Shown: positions 35,535-45,682, counted from the first letter of the stretch. The stretch: 64,000 nucleotides of DNA from Sphingomonas pokkalii (GCF_003096275.1 NZ_QENQ01000001.1:1149923-1213922), one strand, 5' to 3'. Numbers and translations are program-made. Notes: a model not told the origin generated them from the letters alone.

Positions 35535-36715
35535 CGATCGGCGGCTCCACTGCCGCGGCCGAACTGGCCGCACTTACTCCCTGGGCGGACCGCGCGCCGG
35601 CGATCAGCGAGGCCGAGCGGCTGGCGCGCATCGCCGCGGTGCGCGCGCGGCTGGAGGCGATGGGCGCGCAGGCGCTGCTGGTGAATGCCGGCACGTCGCT
35701 GCGCTATTTCGCCGGCGTGCCCTGGGGGGCGACCGAGCGGCTGGTAGCGATGCTACTGCCGCTCCACGGCGAGCCGATCCTGATCTGCCCGCGCTTCGAA
35801 CTGGGCTCGCTCAGCGCCGACCTGGGCATCACCGCCGACATGCGGCTGTGGGAGGAGGATGAGGATCCCTTCGCGCTCGTTGCCGATGCGCTGGGGGGTA
35901 TTGCAACGCTTGCGATCGATCCGGCGCTGCCCTTCCAGATGGCTGAGCGATTGCGTCGTGCCGCGCCGGGGGTGTCGCTGGTCGACGGCGCGCCGGCGAT
36001 CGACGGCTGTCGGATGCGCAAGTCTCCCGCCGAGATCGCGTTGATGCAGCAGGCGAAGAACATGACGCTGGCGGTGCATCTCGCCGCCGCGCGCATCCTG
36101 GCGCCGGGGATCACCACCGGCGCGGTGAAGCGCTTCATCGATCAGGCGCATCGCGCGCTGGGTGCGGCGGGATCGAGCTTCTGCATCGTCCAGTTCGGCC
36201 GCGCGACGGCCTTTCCGCACGGCCTGCCCGGCGAGCAGGCGCTGGAGGAAGGCCAGCTGGTGCTGATCGACACCGGCTGCACCGTCGAAGGCTATCATTC
36301 GGACATCACCCGCACCTATGCGTTCGGCCGGGTTTCCGACGAGGAGCAGGCGATCTGGTCGCTGGAAAAGGAAGCGCAGGCCGCCGCCTTCGCCGCTGCC
36401 GAGCTTGGTGCGCCGTGCGAGCGCGTAGATATGGCGGCGCGGACGGTGCTGGAGAAGGCGGGGCTGGGGCCGGACTATCGCCTGCCGGGGCTGCCGCACC
36501 GCACCGGCCACGGCATCGGCTTGTCGATTCACGAGCCGGCCTATCTGGTGCGCGGGGACCGAACCCCGCTCGATGTGGGGATGTGCTTTTCGAACGAGCC
36601 GATGATCGTGGTGCCCGATCGCTTCGGCGTACGGCTGGAGGACCATTTCCACATGACCGAAACCGGCCCGCGCTGGTTCACCGAGCCGCAGGCGGCGATC
36701 GACCGGCTGGCATAA
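35531..36715 (+). CDS. M24-family metallopeptidase (Xaa-Pro-peptidase type)
   Basis: The 394-residue protein has a creatinase-like N-terminal domain (about 1-160) and a pita-bread M24 domain with the metal ligands in VLIDTGC, HSDITRTY, RTGHGIGL, SNEPMIV and RLEDHF. Aminopeptidase P and prolidase are of this type; they cut next to proline. It overlaps the D-amino-acid dehydrogenase stop (ATGA). In this locus it would release Hyp/Pro from peptides. Chain length and lack of a signal peptide suggest a cytoplasmic enzyme. Confidence 0.88.
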   Translation: MTIGGSTAAAELAALTPWADRAPAISEAERLARIAAVRARLEAMGAQALLVNAGTSLRYFAGVPWGATERLVAMLLPLHGEPILICPRFELGSLSADLGITADMRLWEEDEDPFALVADALGGIATLAIDPALPFQMAERLRRAAPGVSLVDGAPAIDGCRMRKSPAEIALMQQAKNMTLAVHLAAARILAPGITTGAVKRFIDQAHRALGAAGSSFCIVQFGRATAFPHGLPGEQALEEGQLVLIDTGCTVEGYHSDITRTYAFGRVSDEEQAIWSLEKEAQAAAFAAAELGAPCERVDMAARTVLEKAGLGPDYRLPGLPHRTGHGIGLSIHEPAYLVRGDRTPLDVGMCFSNEPMIVVPDRFGVRLEDHFHMTETGPRWFTEPQAAIDRLA

Positions 36716-36720
36716 ACGAA

Positions 36721-36746
36721 GCGGCCGCCGTTCGCACGGCGGCCGC
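36721..36746. terminator. GC-rich 11-bp hairpin
   Basis: GCGGCCGCCGT and its perfect complement (loop TCGC) lie between the convergent peptidase and porin genes. No long T-run follows, so it is probably a Rho-assisted or mRNA-end hairpin for both genes. Confidence 0.55.
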
Positions 36747-36753
36747 TTGCAGA

Positions 36754-38253
36754 TCAGAAGGTGATGCCGACGCCGGCAGTGACCGTCTGGCCATTATCCT
36801 TGCCGGTAAACGAGCCCGCGCGGTTGTTGGTGTTCCATTGGATCAGGTTCAGTTGGACGCGGATGATGCTGTCCAGGAACCAGTTGGTGCCGATCGTGGC
36901 CGCCGTGCCCTTGCCGCCAGTCGGCAGGCCCGAATAGTCGACGCTCTCGTAGCGGGCGAGCAGCTCGATCGCGCCGGGGCCGCCTTCGAACACCGGCCGC
37001 AGCACGCGCGGTTGGGCGAAGGTGCCGAGACGCGGGTTGTAGGGCGGTAGATCGCCGGTGACGAAGAAGCCGGTGGAAAGGCTCCACGCCTTGCTTTCGA
37101 AATCCGGCCGGCCGCCATTCAGGTGCGCATTGCGCTTGCCTGCTTCGCCCATCACCCAGAAGGGGCCGGTATAGCCGCCCACCTCGACGCCATAGCCGGT
37201 GGTGCCGGTGCCGCCGACAAGCGTGCCGGTCTGCACGCGAAGATTGCCGTTGAAGCGGCCACCGATCACAGTGTTGCGGGTAAGCGTGCCCGGGCTGCGC
37301 GAGGACAGCGACTCATCAAAGCCCCAGAGGCCAAGATGGACGATCGAGCGATCGGTTTTGAACGGGTTCCAATGCACGCGGCTCATCACCGTGCGGCCGT
37401 CGTTCATACCCTGGCTGGCATCGACGCTGTCGCCGCTGAGCGTGATGGATGCGTGGCCGCGATCCCAGAACAGGCGGGACATGAGCGCGATGCCGTAGAA
37501 GCCCCGCTGTGGAATGATCGAGGTGGCAACGACGTTGCGCTCCAGGAACGGCGGCGCGTCCGAACCGCCCGAACCTTCGAAGCTGCGATCGTTGAACATG
37601 TTGCCGAAGCGGACGTCGTAGGAAACCTTGCCAATGTCGTCCCGCCAGCCGACGAACATCGTGCCGACGTCCGAGGTGTTGTCGGCGAAGTCGTTTTCGA
37701 ACTGGTAGAAGAAATGCGGGCCGACCGCGCCTTCGATGCCGATGCGCAGCGCGCGGGCGCCGGTGGTGGTTTCATTGCGCGCACCATATTTCGAGCCGAA
37801 CGTCGAACTGACGTGGTTGATCATGCGGCCGCGCATCTTGAACAGGAACTTGCCGTCCGCCGAGCGGAAGATCGGCAGGCCCCCGCGCCATTCGGTGGTG
37901 ACGTTGGACAGATTCTGCGCCGAGCGGGCCTGTTGGACGGTCTGGTCGGCCAGATCCGCAGAGGCGAGCTGCGGGGCGAAGGAGTCCGGCACGCCGTCGT
38001 CGTTGGCGACTTGGGTGCGCGGTGCCTGCGGTGCCTGCTGCGTGGTTGCAGGCGTTACCGCCTGCGCCGCCGGTGCGGCCTGCTGGCGGCCTTCGAGTCG
38101 ATCGAGCCTGGCCCGGAGGGCGGCGATTTCTTCGGTCTGCGCGCGCAGGAGCCTGATCAGCTCGGCCTGGTCCGACTGTGCGCTCTGGGCGAGCGTAGGC
38201 GTAGCGAAAACGAGCACGGACGCAGCCGCACCCGCGAGCAGCGAGATTTTCAT
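36754..38253 (-). CDS. Phosphate-selective porin OprO/OprP-like protein
   Basis: The 499-residue protein starts MKISLLAGAAASVLVFATPTLA (signal peptide), then has a short coiled-coil (ELIRLLRAQTEEIAALRARLDRLEG, about 30-55, given in part) and a beta-barrel of the OprO/P porin type (KFLFKMRGRM) ending AGVGITF. Such porins pass anions or small solutes. The ATG at 38253 has GGGGAACTC before it. It sits between the peptidase and glycoside hydrolase genes, but no operator-like site was seen upstream, so its link with the locus is only positional. Confidence 0.87.
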   Translation of the reverse strand: MKISLLAGAAASVLVFATPTLAQSAQSDQAELIRLLRAQTEEIAALRARLDRLEGRQQAAPAAQAVTPATTQQAPQAPRTQVANDDGVPDSFAPQLASADLADQTVQQARSAQNLSNVTTEWRGGLPIFRSADGKFLFKMRGRMINHVSSTFGSKYGARNETTTGARALRIGIEGAVGPHFFYQFENDFADNTSDVGTMFVGWRDDIGKVSYDVRFGNMFNDRSFEGSGGSDAPPFLERNVVATSIIPQRGFYGIALMSRLFWDRGHASITLSGDSVDASQGMNDGRTVMSRVHWNPFKTDRSIVHLGLWGFDESLSSRSPGTLTRNTVIGGRFNGNLRVQTGTLVGGTGTTGYGVEVGGYTGPFWVMGEAGKRNAHLNGGRPDFESKAWSLSTGFFVTGDLPPYNPRLGTFAQPRVLRPVFEGGPGAIELLARYESVDYSGLPTGGKGTAATIGTNWFLDSIIRVQLNLIQWNTNNRAGSFTGKDNGQTVTAGVGITF

Positions 38254-38504
38254 GAGTTCCCCGACATGATTGAGATGGGATCGCCGTGTCCAGCGATCTT
38301 CCCTACTATAGGCCGAAGAAGTCGCAGGCCGGACTCCGCCCCGCAGAAAGCGGTTCACTATATTTGTGGAGCAGCAGGCTCCAAGAAGGCATGCATTTGT
38401 AAGGTGTTTTCAGTAAATATAAGAAAATCATATATAAATGAAAACACTGTGGCGAGCGATGGGTTTGCACTGCCGTCTTTCGGATAGGTAGAGTTCCTTA
38501 GGTG

Positions 38505-41264
38505 TTACAAGGCGGGTTTGCTGTCGGTTCTGGACTTTACTAGCTTGATTTCCTGCGGTGCCGCCGTGAGCGGCAGCGTCGTTCCGCCGCGCTCGGGAGC
38601 ACCTGCCTCGACGACGTAGCGCGGCCCGGCGACGGTTCTTTCCAGCCGCAGCAGGGCGCGCGGCGTCGTTGCGGTGCGCGGATCGAGCGTGAGCGTCACC
38701 ACGCCGGTGGATGGCTGATAGCGTGCCGAGGCGATCTTCCCCGCCTCCAGTGTGATCCACAGCCCCGCCGGGGCCACGAACAGCCGGCTGCGGGCGCCGT
38801 CTTTCGGAACGATCGTCACTGCATCGGCAGCGGTTCGCACATTGCCGCCATAGCCGAGCCAGCCGAACACAGGATCCCGCACCAGATAGGTGGCGGCAGC
38901 ATAGGCGTGCGCGAAGAAGCCGGAGCCATAGTCGCCGGTATATGGATCCCAGGCCATCCGATCGGGCCAGGCGTGGAAGGCGGCGGATCCGAAGCCATCG
39001 CGATCGATATTGGTGATGCCGCCCATCAACCCGCCATAGGCGACGCGCAGCAGGTGCAGGTCGGTGGGGTCGGCGCGGAACGCTTCGAACAGCGGCAGCG
39101 CGTTGTTGGTCGAGCCATAATGGTGGATCTGGCGCTCGATGCGCGGATATTTGCCGCCGTACAAGAAATCCCAGTAGCGCCGGGCATTGCCGTTATAGCC
39201 CCAGTGCGGGATCAGCGGATCATAGCCGAGGATCACCTCCACCGTTTCCGCAGCCTGTTTGGGATGGCCGAAATAGCGCATCCAGGCATAGACTTCGGGC
39301 TGGCCGGTCGAATCCCAGGCCATTTCGCTGCCGAACGGATAGGCGAGGCCCTTCCAGTGATCCGCGCGGCCCTTCATCAAGCCTTCGATCTGGGCGGCGT
39401 GCTGCGTCAGTCCTTCGCGCTTCAGGGCGTTAAGGATATCGACAAAAACGTTGCCCTCCATCTGGCCGAACTGGGTGTAGTAGGGCGCGTCGCGCATCAT
39501 CGCCACGATCGTCCAGCGGGCATGGTCGAGATACCAGCGCCAATCGTGATGCGTCACCAGCCCCGGGTGGTTGCGCGCGAGCCGGTAGAGCACCCAATAG
39601 CCGAGCGCGACGTGCGGATAGTTGAACGAGCGGCCGAGATCGTCGGCCTCTTTCTTCGGCCAGCTGGTCCAGCTCGACCAGTCGGATGCCGGATCGTAGA
39701 AGCCGTGGAACGCGGCGGGATCGTAATAGAAAAGGCTTTTCTTCACGGCTCCGGCATGATCGCCCCCGGCGACCTGCAGCTTGCCGAGGATCGTCTGGTC
39801 GATCACGGTTTCCAGCTTGGCGATCTCGCCCGCATCGGGATTGTCGAGCTGCTTCATCACGGCGGCGATCCAGCCGCCGGCACCGCCTTCGTCGCTCATC
39901 CCGGCGATCCAGACACGCGGCTCCTGGGTGAGGATCCGCGCGCTCGCGCGGTCGTAGCTGAGGATCGCGGGCGCGCGATGGAAGGGATCGTTCGCGTCGT
40001 CGAACCACTGTTCCGTCGTGGTGAAGCGGCCCAGATCGGCCATTGTCTGTTCGAGCGGCTTGGTGACGAAATAGCTGACGGTCTGCGCGGTGCCATCGGC
40101 ATAGGTGATCGTCACCCGCGCGCGCCCCCAGCCCAGCCCGCGCACCGCATAGCGGCGCCAGCCGTTCACCGTTCCCGCTGCCGAGACCGTCATCGCGCCG
40201 GCCGGTGCCACGTCGATTCGGGCGACGGGTGCCCGGTAGCGGAGGAAAAGCGAGGCTTCGAGGTCGTTCGGCACGACATAGCCGGGCACGCCCAGCGCGA
40301 CGGGGCGGCCCTGCGCGACCAGCGCCGGCTGGATGCCACGGATCGACGGCGCCTGCACCAGCCGCACGCCGATGCTGCGCGCCGCGCCCGGGGCCAGGGT
40401 GAAGCTGGTCGGCACGTTCCATTGCTCGCCCGCGCCGCGCCATTCCTGCTCGGCAAAGCCCCTGGACGCGATCGTCCAGTCGTAAAAGCCTTCGGAGACC
40501 TGGCTGCGCGGGCTCTTGTCGGTGAACACCGCGCCGGCGCCGGCCTCTTTCGGCGTCTTGAGCGGTGCATAGGCTTCGAGCGGGGTGCGGCCATCGGGCA
40601 GCACCAGCAGCGCCGGCCCCTTGCCGTTCAGGCGCGTGACCTGAAGATAGCCGGCATCGCGGCCGATATAGGGGTCGACGAAGCTCGCCTGGGCATGGGC
40701 GGTTTCGAGCGTGCGATCGCGGATGATATTGTCGAATACCATCGGCAGGCCGAGGCCGCCGATCTCGATCGGCTTGTCGGTGGGGTTCACCAGCCGGAAG
40801 CGCAGCACCGGCACGCCGCCCTGGTTCAGCCAGCGCCGTTCGATTCGCAGCGGGAAGCCCGGCCCCATGCTGGCGCTGATATCCGCGGCTGCGAACACAT
40901 TGCCGCCGGTGGCGAGCAGCCGGATCGGCCGGCGGAGGTGCCAGGATGCGAAATCCCGCCAGCCGCCGCCTGCGCTGCGCAGCCGCACATCGATATCGCC
41001 GATATGGGCATAGCCATCGCCCTGTCGCTCCGCCTCGCGGTTGCCCGGCACGAAATCGAAGGCGGGTTCTGTGACGGGGGATAGCCGTGCCAGCGTCTGG
41101 GTATCGCTGCGCAGGGCAAGCGCGAAGCCGCCGATACGAAAGGCGGTGCTGTGCACCGGCGGGAAGGTGGTGGTTGCGCCGGGCGCAGCGGGCACTGCCA
41201 CCAGCGGCATCGTCATGCCGCCAAAGGCGACGGCGGCGAGGAAAATCGAGCGAAGCTTGCGCAT
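38505..41264 (-). CDS. DUF5695 protein, glycoside-hydrolase-like
   Basis: The secreted protein has 919 residues: a signal peptide (1-28), an N-terminal beta-rich part, and a C-terminal helical domain with SYDRASARILTQEPRVWIAG, GGWIAAVMKQLDNP and WDSTGQPEVYAWMRYFGHP. The catalytic part resembles alpha/alpha-toroid carbohydrate-active enzymes. The activity is not established. An operator-like perfect TATACGGTAT lies 42 nt upstream, and it is divergent from the GH127 gene, so both are probably co-induced. A role on plant cell-wall glycans is inferred. Confidence 0.75.
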   Translation of the reverse strand: MRKLRSIFLAAVAFGGMTMPLVAVPAAPGATTTFPPVHSTAFRIGGFALALRSDTQTLARLSPVTEPAFDFVPGNREAERQGDGYAHIGDIDVRLRSAGGGWRDFASWHLRRPIRLLATGGNVFAAADISASMGPGFPLRIERRWLNQGGVPVLRFRLVNPTDKPIEIGGLGLPMVFDNIIRDRTLETAHAQASFVDPYIGRDAGYLQVTRLNGKGPALLVLPDGRTPLEAYAPLKTPKEAGAGAVFTDKSPRSQVSEGFYDWTIASRGFAEQEWRGAGEQWNVPTSFTLAPGAARSIGVRLVQAPSIRGIQPALVAQGRPVALGVPGYVVPNDLEASLFLRYRAPVARIDVAPAGAMTVSAAGTVNGWRRYAVRGLGWGRARVTITYADGTAQTVSYFVTKPLEQTMADLGRFTTTEQWFDDANDPFHRAPAILSYDRASARILTQEPRVWIAGMSDEGGAGGWIAAVMKQLDNPDAGEIAKLETVIDQTILGKLQVAGGDHAGAVKKSLFYYDPAAFHGFYDPASDWSSWTSWPKKEADDLGRSFNYPHVALGYWVLYRLARNHPGLVTHHDWRWYLDHARWTIVAMMRDAPYYTQFGQMEGNVFVDILNALKREGLTQHAAQIEGLMKGRADHWKGLAYPFGSEMAWDSTGQPEVYAWMRYFGHPKQAAETVEVILGYDPLIPHWGYNGNARRYWDFLYGGKYPRIERQIHHYGSTNNALPLFEAFRADPTDLHLLRVAYGGLMGGITNIDRDGFGSAAFHAWPDRMAWDPYTGDYGSGFFAHAYAAATYLVRDPVFGWLGYGGNVRTAADAVTIVPKDGARSRLFVAPAGLWITLEAGKIASARYQPSTGVVTLTLDPRTATTPRALLRLERTVAGPRYVVEAGAPERGGTTLPLTAAPQEIKLVKSRTDSKPAL

Positions 41265-41305
41265 TCCCGTTGTAGATCATGGGGGCGGAAACGCGTCAAC
41301 GATAT

Positions 41306-41315
41306 TATACGGTAT
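41306..41315 (+). promoter_or_regulatory. Putative GntR operator, site d
   Basis: A perfect TATACGGTAT lies 42 nt upstream of the DUF5695 start and 76 nt upstream of the GH127 ATG. It lies in the divergent promoter region of these two genes. Confidence 0.55.
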
Positions 41316-41364
41316 ATTGTTGCGTGATCCGGCGTTGACCGGCAGCGCAGAGCTTCGTAGATCG

Positions 41365-41374
41365 TATACGATAA
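41365..41374 (+). promoter_or_regulatory. Putative GntR operator, site e
   Basis: TATACGATAA (9 of 10 to the consensus), within the larger palindrome ATCGTATACGAT, ends 16 nt before the GH127 ATG, a position suited to a repressor. Confidence 0.5.
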
Positions 41375-41390
41375 TGCGAGGGGATGACGA

Positions 41391-43766
41391 ATGAACAGAA
41401 CGCGCAGGGAAGTGCTGGCGGGTACGAGCGGTGTCTTTCTCGCCGCCGGCGGCGGCATCGGGCTTGCCCGGGCGGCTGGGGTCGCAGCGCTGCCTGCAAA
41501 GCTAACGCCGCTGCCGCTTACCGCGCTGCGGCTGCGCCCGTCCGACTTCGCCAATGCAGTCGCGCTGAACCATCGCTACCTGCTGGCGCTCAGCCCCGAC
41601 AGGCTGCTGCACAACTTCCGCAAATATGCGGGAATGGAGCCGAAGGCGCCGATTTATGGCGGCTGGGAAAGCGATACGATCGCGGGCCATACGCTTGGTC
41701 ACTACCTCACGGCGCTGGTGCTCACCTGGCAGCAGACCGACGATGCCGAGATGCGTCGTCGCGCGGACTATATCGTCGCCGAACTGGCGGCGGCGCAGGC
41801 GAAGCGCGGCACCGGCTATGTCGGTGCACTGGGACGCAAGCAGCCAGACGGCACGATCGTCGATGGCGAGGCGATCTTCGGCGAGATCATGCGCGGGGAG
41901 ATCAAGTCCGGCGGGTTCGATCTCAACGGGTCCTGGTCGCCGCTCTATACGGTGCACAAGCTGTTCGCCGGGCTGCTCGACGTCCATGTCGGCTGGGGCA
42001 ACCCCCAGGCGCTGCAGGTGACGCTGGGCCTGGCCAGCTATTTCGAACGGGTGTTCGCTGCGCTCGACGACGATCGGATGCAGCAGGTGCTGGGCTGCGA
42101 ATATGGCGGGCTGAACGAAAGCTTCGCCGAGCTTTATGCCCGCACCCGCGATCCGCGCTGGATGGTGGTGGCGAAGCGGCTGTACGACAACCGGGTGCTC
42201 GATCCGCTGAAGGCGGGGGAGGACAAGCTCGCCAATTTCCACGCCAATACCCAGGTGCCCAAGCTGATCGGGCTGGCGCGCATCCACGAACTGACCGGCG
42301 ATGGCGGCGACGCCGCGGCAGCGCGGTTCTTCTGGGAGCGGGTGACGCAGCACCACAGCTATGTGATCGGCGGCAATGCCGACCGCGAATATTTCGCCGC
42401 GCCGGACAGCATTGCGCTGCACATCACCGATCAGACGTGCGAGCATTGCAACACCTACAACATGCTCAAGTTGACGCGACATCTGTTCGCCTGGAAGCCC
42501 GATGCGTCGCTGTTCGACTTTTACGAGCGGGCACATCTGAACCATGTGATGGCGGCGCAGGATCCGAAGACCGGCGGCTTCACCTATATGACGCCGCTGA
42601 TGAGCGGGGCAGTGCGCCAGTTCGCGCAGCCCGATCGGGAGGAATTCTGGTGCTGCGTCGGCTCCGGCATGGAAAGCCATGCCAAGCATGGCGAAGCGGC
42701 GTTCTGGGAAGGCGAAGGGACGTTCCTCGTCAACCTGTACGTGCCGGCGGAGGTGACGTGGAAGGCGCAAGGGGCGCGGCTGGTGCTCGATGGCAGCTAT
42801 CCGATCGGCGGCACGGCGACATTGACGGTGGCGGCGCTGGCCAAGCCGGGCCGCTTCGCCATCGCGTTGCGCGTGCCGGGATGGGCGAAGGGCCGGGCGG
42901 TAGTGACGGTCAACGGCAAGCCGGCCGGCGCCATGTTCGACAAGGGCTATGCGATCGTCGCACGGGCATGGAAGCCGGGCGACGCGCTGGCGATCACCTT
43001 GCCGATGGAGCCCCGGCTGGAAGCGACGCCGGGCGATGATTCGGTCGTGGCAGTGCTGCACGGGCCGCTGGTGCTGGCGGGCGATCTGGGCGCGGCATCC
43101 GATCCGTGGGACGGGGCGGACCCGGCGATGGTGGGGCAGGATCTGCTCGCCGGATTCCGTGCCGAGGCCGAGCCTGCCGTCTATGCCACCCAAGGGGTGG
43201 TGCGCCCCGGCGATCTGCGTTTCGTCCCCTTCTATCGCCAGGCGGATCGGCGCAGTGCCGTCTATTTCAAGCGCTTCGGCGAAAACGCATGGAAGGCCGA
43301 GCAGGCTACCTATTTCGCCGAGCAGGCACGGCTGAAGGACGTGCAGGCGCGCGCGGTGGACGTGATGCATCTGGGCGAGATGCAGCCGGAACGCGATCAT
43401 GATCTGCGCACGGGCGGTGCGTCCTACCCCGTCGCCTATCGCGGGCGACAGGGGCGGGATGCGCGCTCGGGCGGCTGGTTCGACTTCCGGTTGAAGACGC
43501 GCGAAGGCCCGCTGGTGCTCCAGGCGACCTATTGGGGCGGCGAGCGCAGCCGCGCTTTCGACATTCTGGTCGACGATGTGAAGATCGCGACCCAGCATCT
43601 GGAGGAGAGCGATCGGCCGGGGAAGTTCTTCGATGTCGAATATCCGCTGCCGGAAGCGCTGACCAAGGGCAAGCAATCGATCCGCGTGCGGTTCGTGCCG
43701 AAGGATCGCGATACCGCCGGTCCGGTGTTCGGCGTGGTGCTGTTCACCGCACGCACGTCCGGATAG
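41391..43766 (+). CDS. GH127-type beta-L-arabinofuranosidase (DUF1680)
   Basis: The protein has 791 residues. It has a twin-arginine-type signal (NRTRREVLAGTSGVFLAAGG), an (alpha/alpha)6-like barrel and C-terminal beta domains. The GH127 zinc-thiolate site is present: TCEHCNTYN (E351, C353) and FWCCVGSGMESH (C421, C422, one being the nucleophile). In characterised enzymes such as Bifidobacterium HypBA1 this fold removes beta-L-arabinose from hydroxyproline-linked arabinooligosaccharides of extensin. The neighbouring hydroxyproline genes make that substrate attractive. Other GH127/146 enzymes act on different arabinans, so specificity is not proven. Confidence 0.85.
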   Translation: MNRTRREVLAGTSGVFLAAGGGIGLARAAGVAALPAKLTPLPLTALRLRPSDFANAVALNHRYLLALSPDRLLHNFRKYAGMEPKAPIYGGWESDTIAGHTLGHYLTALVLTWQQTDDAEMRRRADYIVAELAAAQAKRGTGYVGALGRKQPDGTIVDGEAIFGEIMRGEIKSGGFDLNGSWSPLYTVHKLFAGLLDVHVGWGNPQALQVTLGLASYFERVFAALDDDRMQQVLGCEYGGLNESFAELYARTRDPRWMVVAKRLYDNRVLDPLKAGEDKLANFHANTQVPKLIGLARIHELTGDGGDAAAARFFWERVTQHHSYVIGGNADREYFAAPDSIALHITDQTCEHCNTYNMLKLTRHLFAWKPDASLFDFYERAHLNHVMAAQDPKTGGFTYMTPLMSGAVRQFAQPDREEFWCCVGSGMESHAKHGEAAFWEGEGTFLVNLYVPAEVTWKAQGARLVLDGSYPIGGTATLTVAALAKPGRFAIALRVPGWAKGRAVVTVNGKPAGAMFDKGYAIVARAWKPGDALAITLPMEPRLEATPGDDSVVAVLHGPLVLAGDLGAASDPWDGADPAMVGQDLLAGFRAEAEPAVYATQGVVRPGDLRFVPFYRQADRRSAVYFKRFGENAWKAEQATYFAEQARLKDVQARAVDVMHLGEMQPERDHDLRTGGASYPVAYRGRQGRDARSGGWFDFRLKTREGPLVLQATYWGGERSRAFDILVDDVKIATQHLEESDRPGKFFDVEYPLPEALTKGKQSIRVRFVPKDRDTAGPVFGVVLFTARTSG

Positions 43767-43813
43767 CCTGACGCCTGTCCTCTCCTTCTCCTCCTGCGAG
43801 CGAGCCTGCATCG

Positions 43814-45577
43814 ATGAACGCCAAGCCCCTGCTGCCCCTGATCCTGTTCGCGCTCGCCGCGCCTGCCGCTGCAGGCACGCCGCCCGCGCGGACGCCGATG
43901 TCCGCCGACGCACGGTTGAAGGCCCTCTACACAGCGGAATATGCCTGGCGCCGCCAGCAGCAGGGGCCGGGGGAGGATACGCCCAACGGCCCCGCCGGCG
44001 GCCTGCCCGATGCCGGCCCTGCCGCCCAGGCCGCGCGCCTTGCCCGCTGGACCGAGACGGCACGGCAACTGGCGGCGATCGATCCCGCCAAGCTTTCGGC
44101 CAAGGGGCGGATCGATTACCTCGTCTATAAGGGGCAGATCGATGCACTGCTCGCCGAACAACGGTTCCGCGATTATGAAAAGCCGCTCACCTCGGACACC
44201 AGCTTCTGGAGCGACGTGGCGGAAGCGGCGCGCGGGCGGTTCGTGCGCGAGGCCGATTACCGCGCCTATCTGAAGACGCTGCGCGACGTGCCGCGCTACT
44301 TCGATCAGAACATCGCCAATATGCGTGCCGGGTTGCAGCGCGGCTTCACGCCGCCGCAAATCACCCTGGCCGGGCGCGACATCGGCGTGGCGCAGGTGGT
44401 GGAGGCGCCGGGCGACGACAATCTGTTCTATGCGCCGTTCCGGCAGTTTCCGGCCGCGATCCCTGCCGCCGTGCAGGAATCGCTGCGGCGCGAAGGGATG
44501 GCGGCGATACGCGAGGCGGTGATCCCGGCGCACGCCAAGCTGCTGCAATTCCTCCGCACGGAATATATGCCCGGTGCGCGCAAGGCGCTGGCTGCCACCG
44601 ATCTGCCCGATGGCCAGGCCTATTACCGTTCCAAGATCCGCGAATATGTGACGCGCGACATGACCGCCGAGCAGGTCCATGCGATCGGCGTGCGGGAAGT
44701 GGCGAAGATCCGCGCCGAGATGCTGGCGGTGATGCGCGAGGTGAAGTTCGATGGCGATCTGACCGCCTTCCTCACCTTTCTGCGCACCGATCCGCGCTTC
44801 TACCCGAAGACGCCGCAGGAATTGCTGGAGCACGCCGCCTGGATCGCCAAGACCTTCGATGGCAAGGCCAGCCAGTATTTCGGCCGGCTGCCGCGCAGCC
44901 GGTTCGCGATCAAGCCGGTGCCGGCCGATCTCGCGCCCTTCTACACCAGCGGCCGGGGCGGGCCGGGCATCTATCTGCTCAACACCTATGACCTGAAATC
45001 GCGGGCCAATTATCAGCTCACCGCGCTGACCCTGCACGAAAGCGCGCCGGGCCATGCGTTCCAGATGCCGCTCGCCAATGAGAACAAGGAGCTGCCGGCG
45101 TTCCGGCGCGAAACCTATCTTTCCGCTTATGGCGAGGGCTGGGCGCTCTATTCGGAGAAGCTGGGCGTCGAGATGGGCATGTACGAAACGCCCTATGACC
45201 GGTTCGGGATGCTCAGCTACCAGATGTGGCGCGCGTCGCGACTGGTGGTCGACACCGGCATCCACGCGCTCGGCTGGAGTCGCGAGAAGGCGCAGCAGTT
45301 CCTGCGCGACAATACGGCGCTGAGCAATCACGAGATCGAGACCGAAGTCGATCGCTACATCGCGTGGCCGGGGCAGGCGCTGAGCTATTATATGGGCGAA
45401 CTGGCGCTGCTCGACGCGCGGGCGCGGGCGGAAAAGGCACTGGGCGGGCGCTTCAACATCCGTGCCTGGCACGATGCGATGCTGCAGCTGGGATCCGTGC
45501 CGCTGACGGTGATCGACCTGCGCACCGACCAGTTCATCCGGGACGGCGGCAAGGGGCCCTATCCCGACGAGGAATAG
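43814..45577 (+). CDS. DUF885-family putative metallopeptidase
   Basis: This 587-residue protein has a signal peptide (MNAKPLLPLILFALAAPAAA) and the zinc-peptidase-like motif LTLHESAPGHAFQM (H408, E409), followed by SAYGEGWALYSEKLG, which carries the third ligand. DUF885 proteins are thought to be carboxypeptidase-like. The signal peptide places it in the periplasm. It lies 47 nt after GH127 and probably continues that transcript. A role in breaking down Hyp-rich peptides is inferred. Confidence 0.83.
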   Translation: MNAKPLLPLILFALAAPAAAGTPPARTPMSADARLKALYTAEYAWRRQQQGPGEDTPNGPAGGLPDAGPAAQAARLARWTETARQLAAIDPAKLSAKGRIDYLVYKGQIDALLAEQRFRDYEKPLTSDTSFWSDVAEAARGRFVREADYRAYLKTLRDVPRYFDQNIANMRAGLQRGFTPPQITLAGRDIGVAQVVEAPGDDNLFYAPFRQFPAAIPAAVQESLRREGMAAIREAVIPAHAKLLQFLRTEYMPGARKALAATDLPDGQAYYRSKIREYVTRDMTAEQVHAIGVREVAKIRAEMLAVMREVKFDGDLTAFLTFLRTDPRFYPKTPQELLEHAAWIAKTFDGKASQYFGRLPRSRFAIKPVPADLAPFYTSGRGGPGIYLLNTYDLKSRANYQLTALTLHESAPGHAFQMPLANENKELPAFRRETYLSAYGEGWALYSEKLGVEMGMYETPYDRFGMLSYQMWRASRLVVDTGIHALGWSREKAQQFLRDNTALSNHEIETEVDRYIAWPGQALSYYMGELALLDARARAEKALGGRFNIRAWHDAMLQLGSVPLTVIDLRTDQFIRDGGKGPYPDEE

Positions 45578-45682
45578 GCCGGAGTCCGTACTAGCCCCAA
45601 TTCAGCCGCGGTCTCGCGCGGCGCATGACATGCCGGAAACCCGCATCCGCCGCCCCCGCGCGGCACGAGCATGGAGCCCGGC

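Noticed and set aside
41502-44147. 881-residue minus-strand frame over GH127 and DUF885 genes
   Set aside because: Antisense of two well-supported genes, with no ribosome site and no domain pattern.
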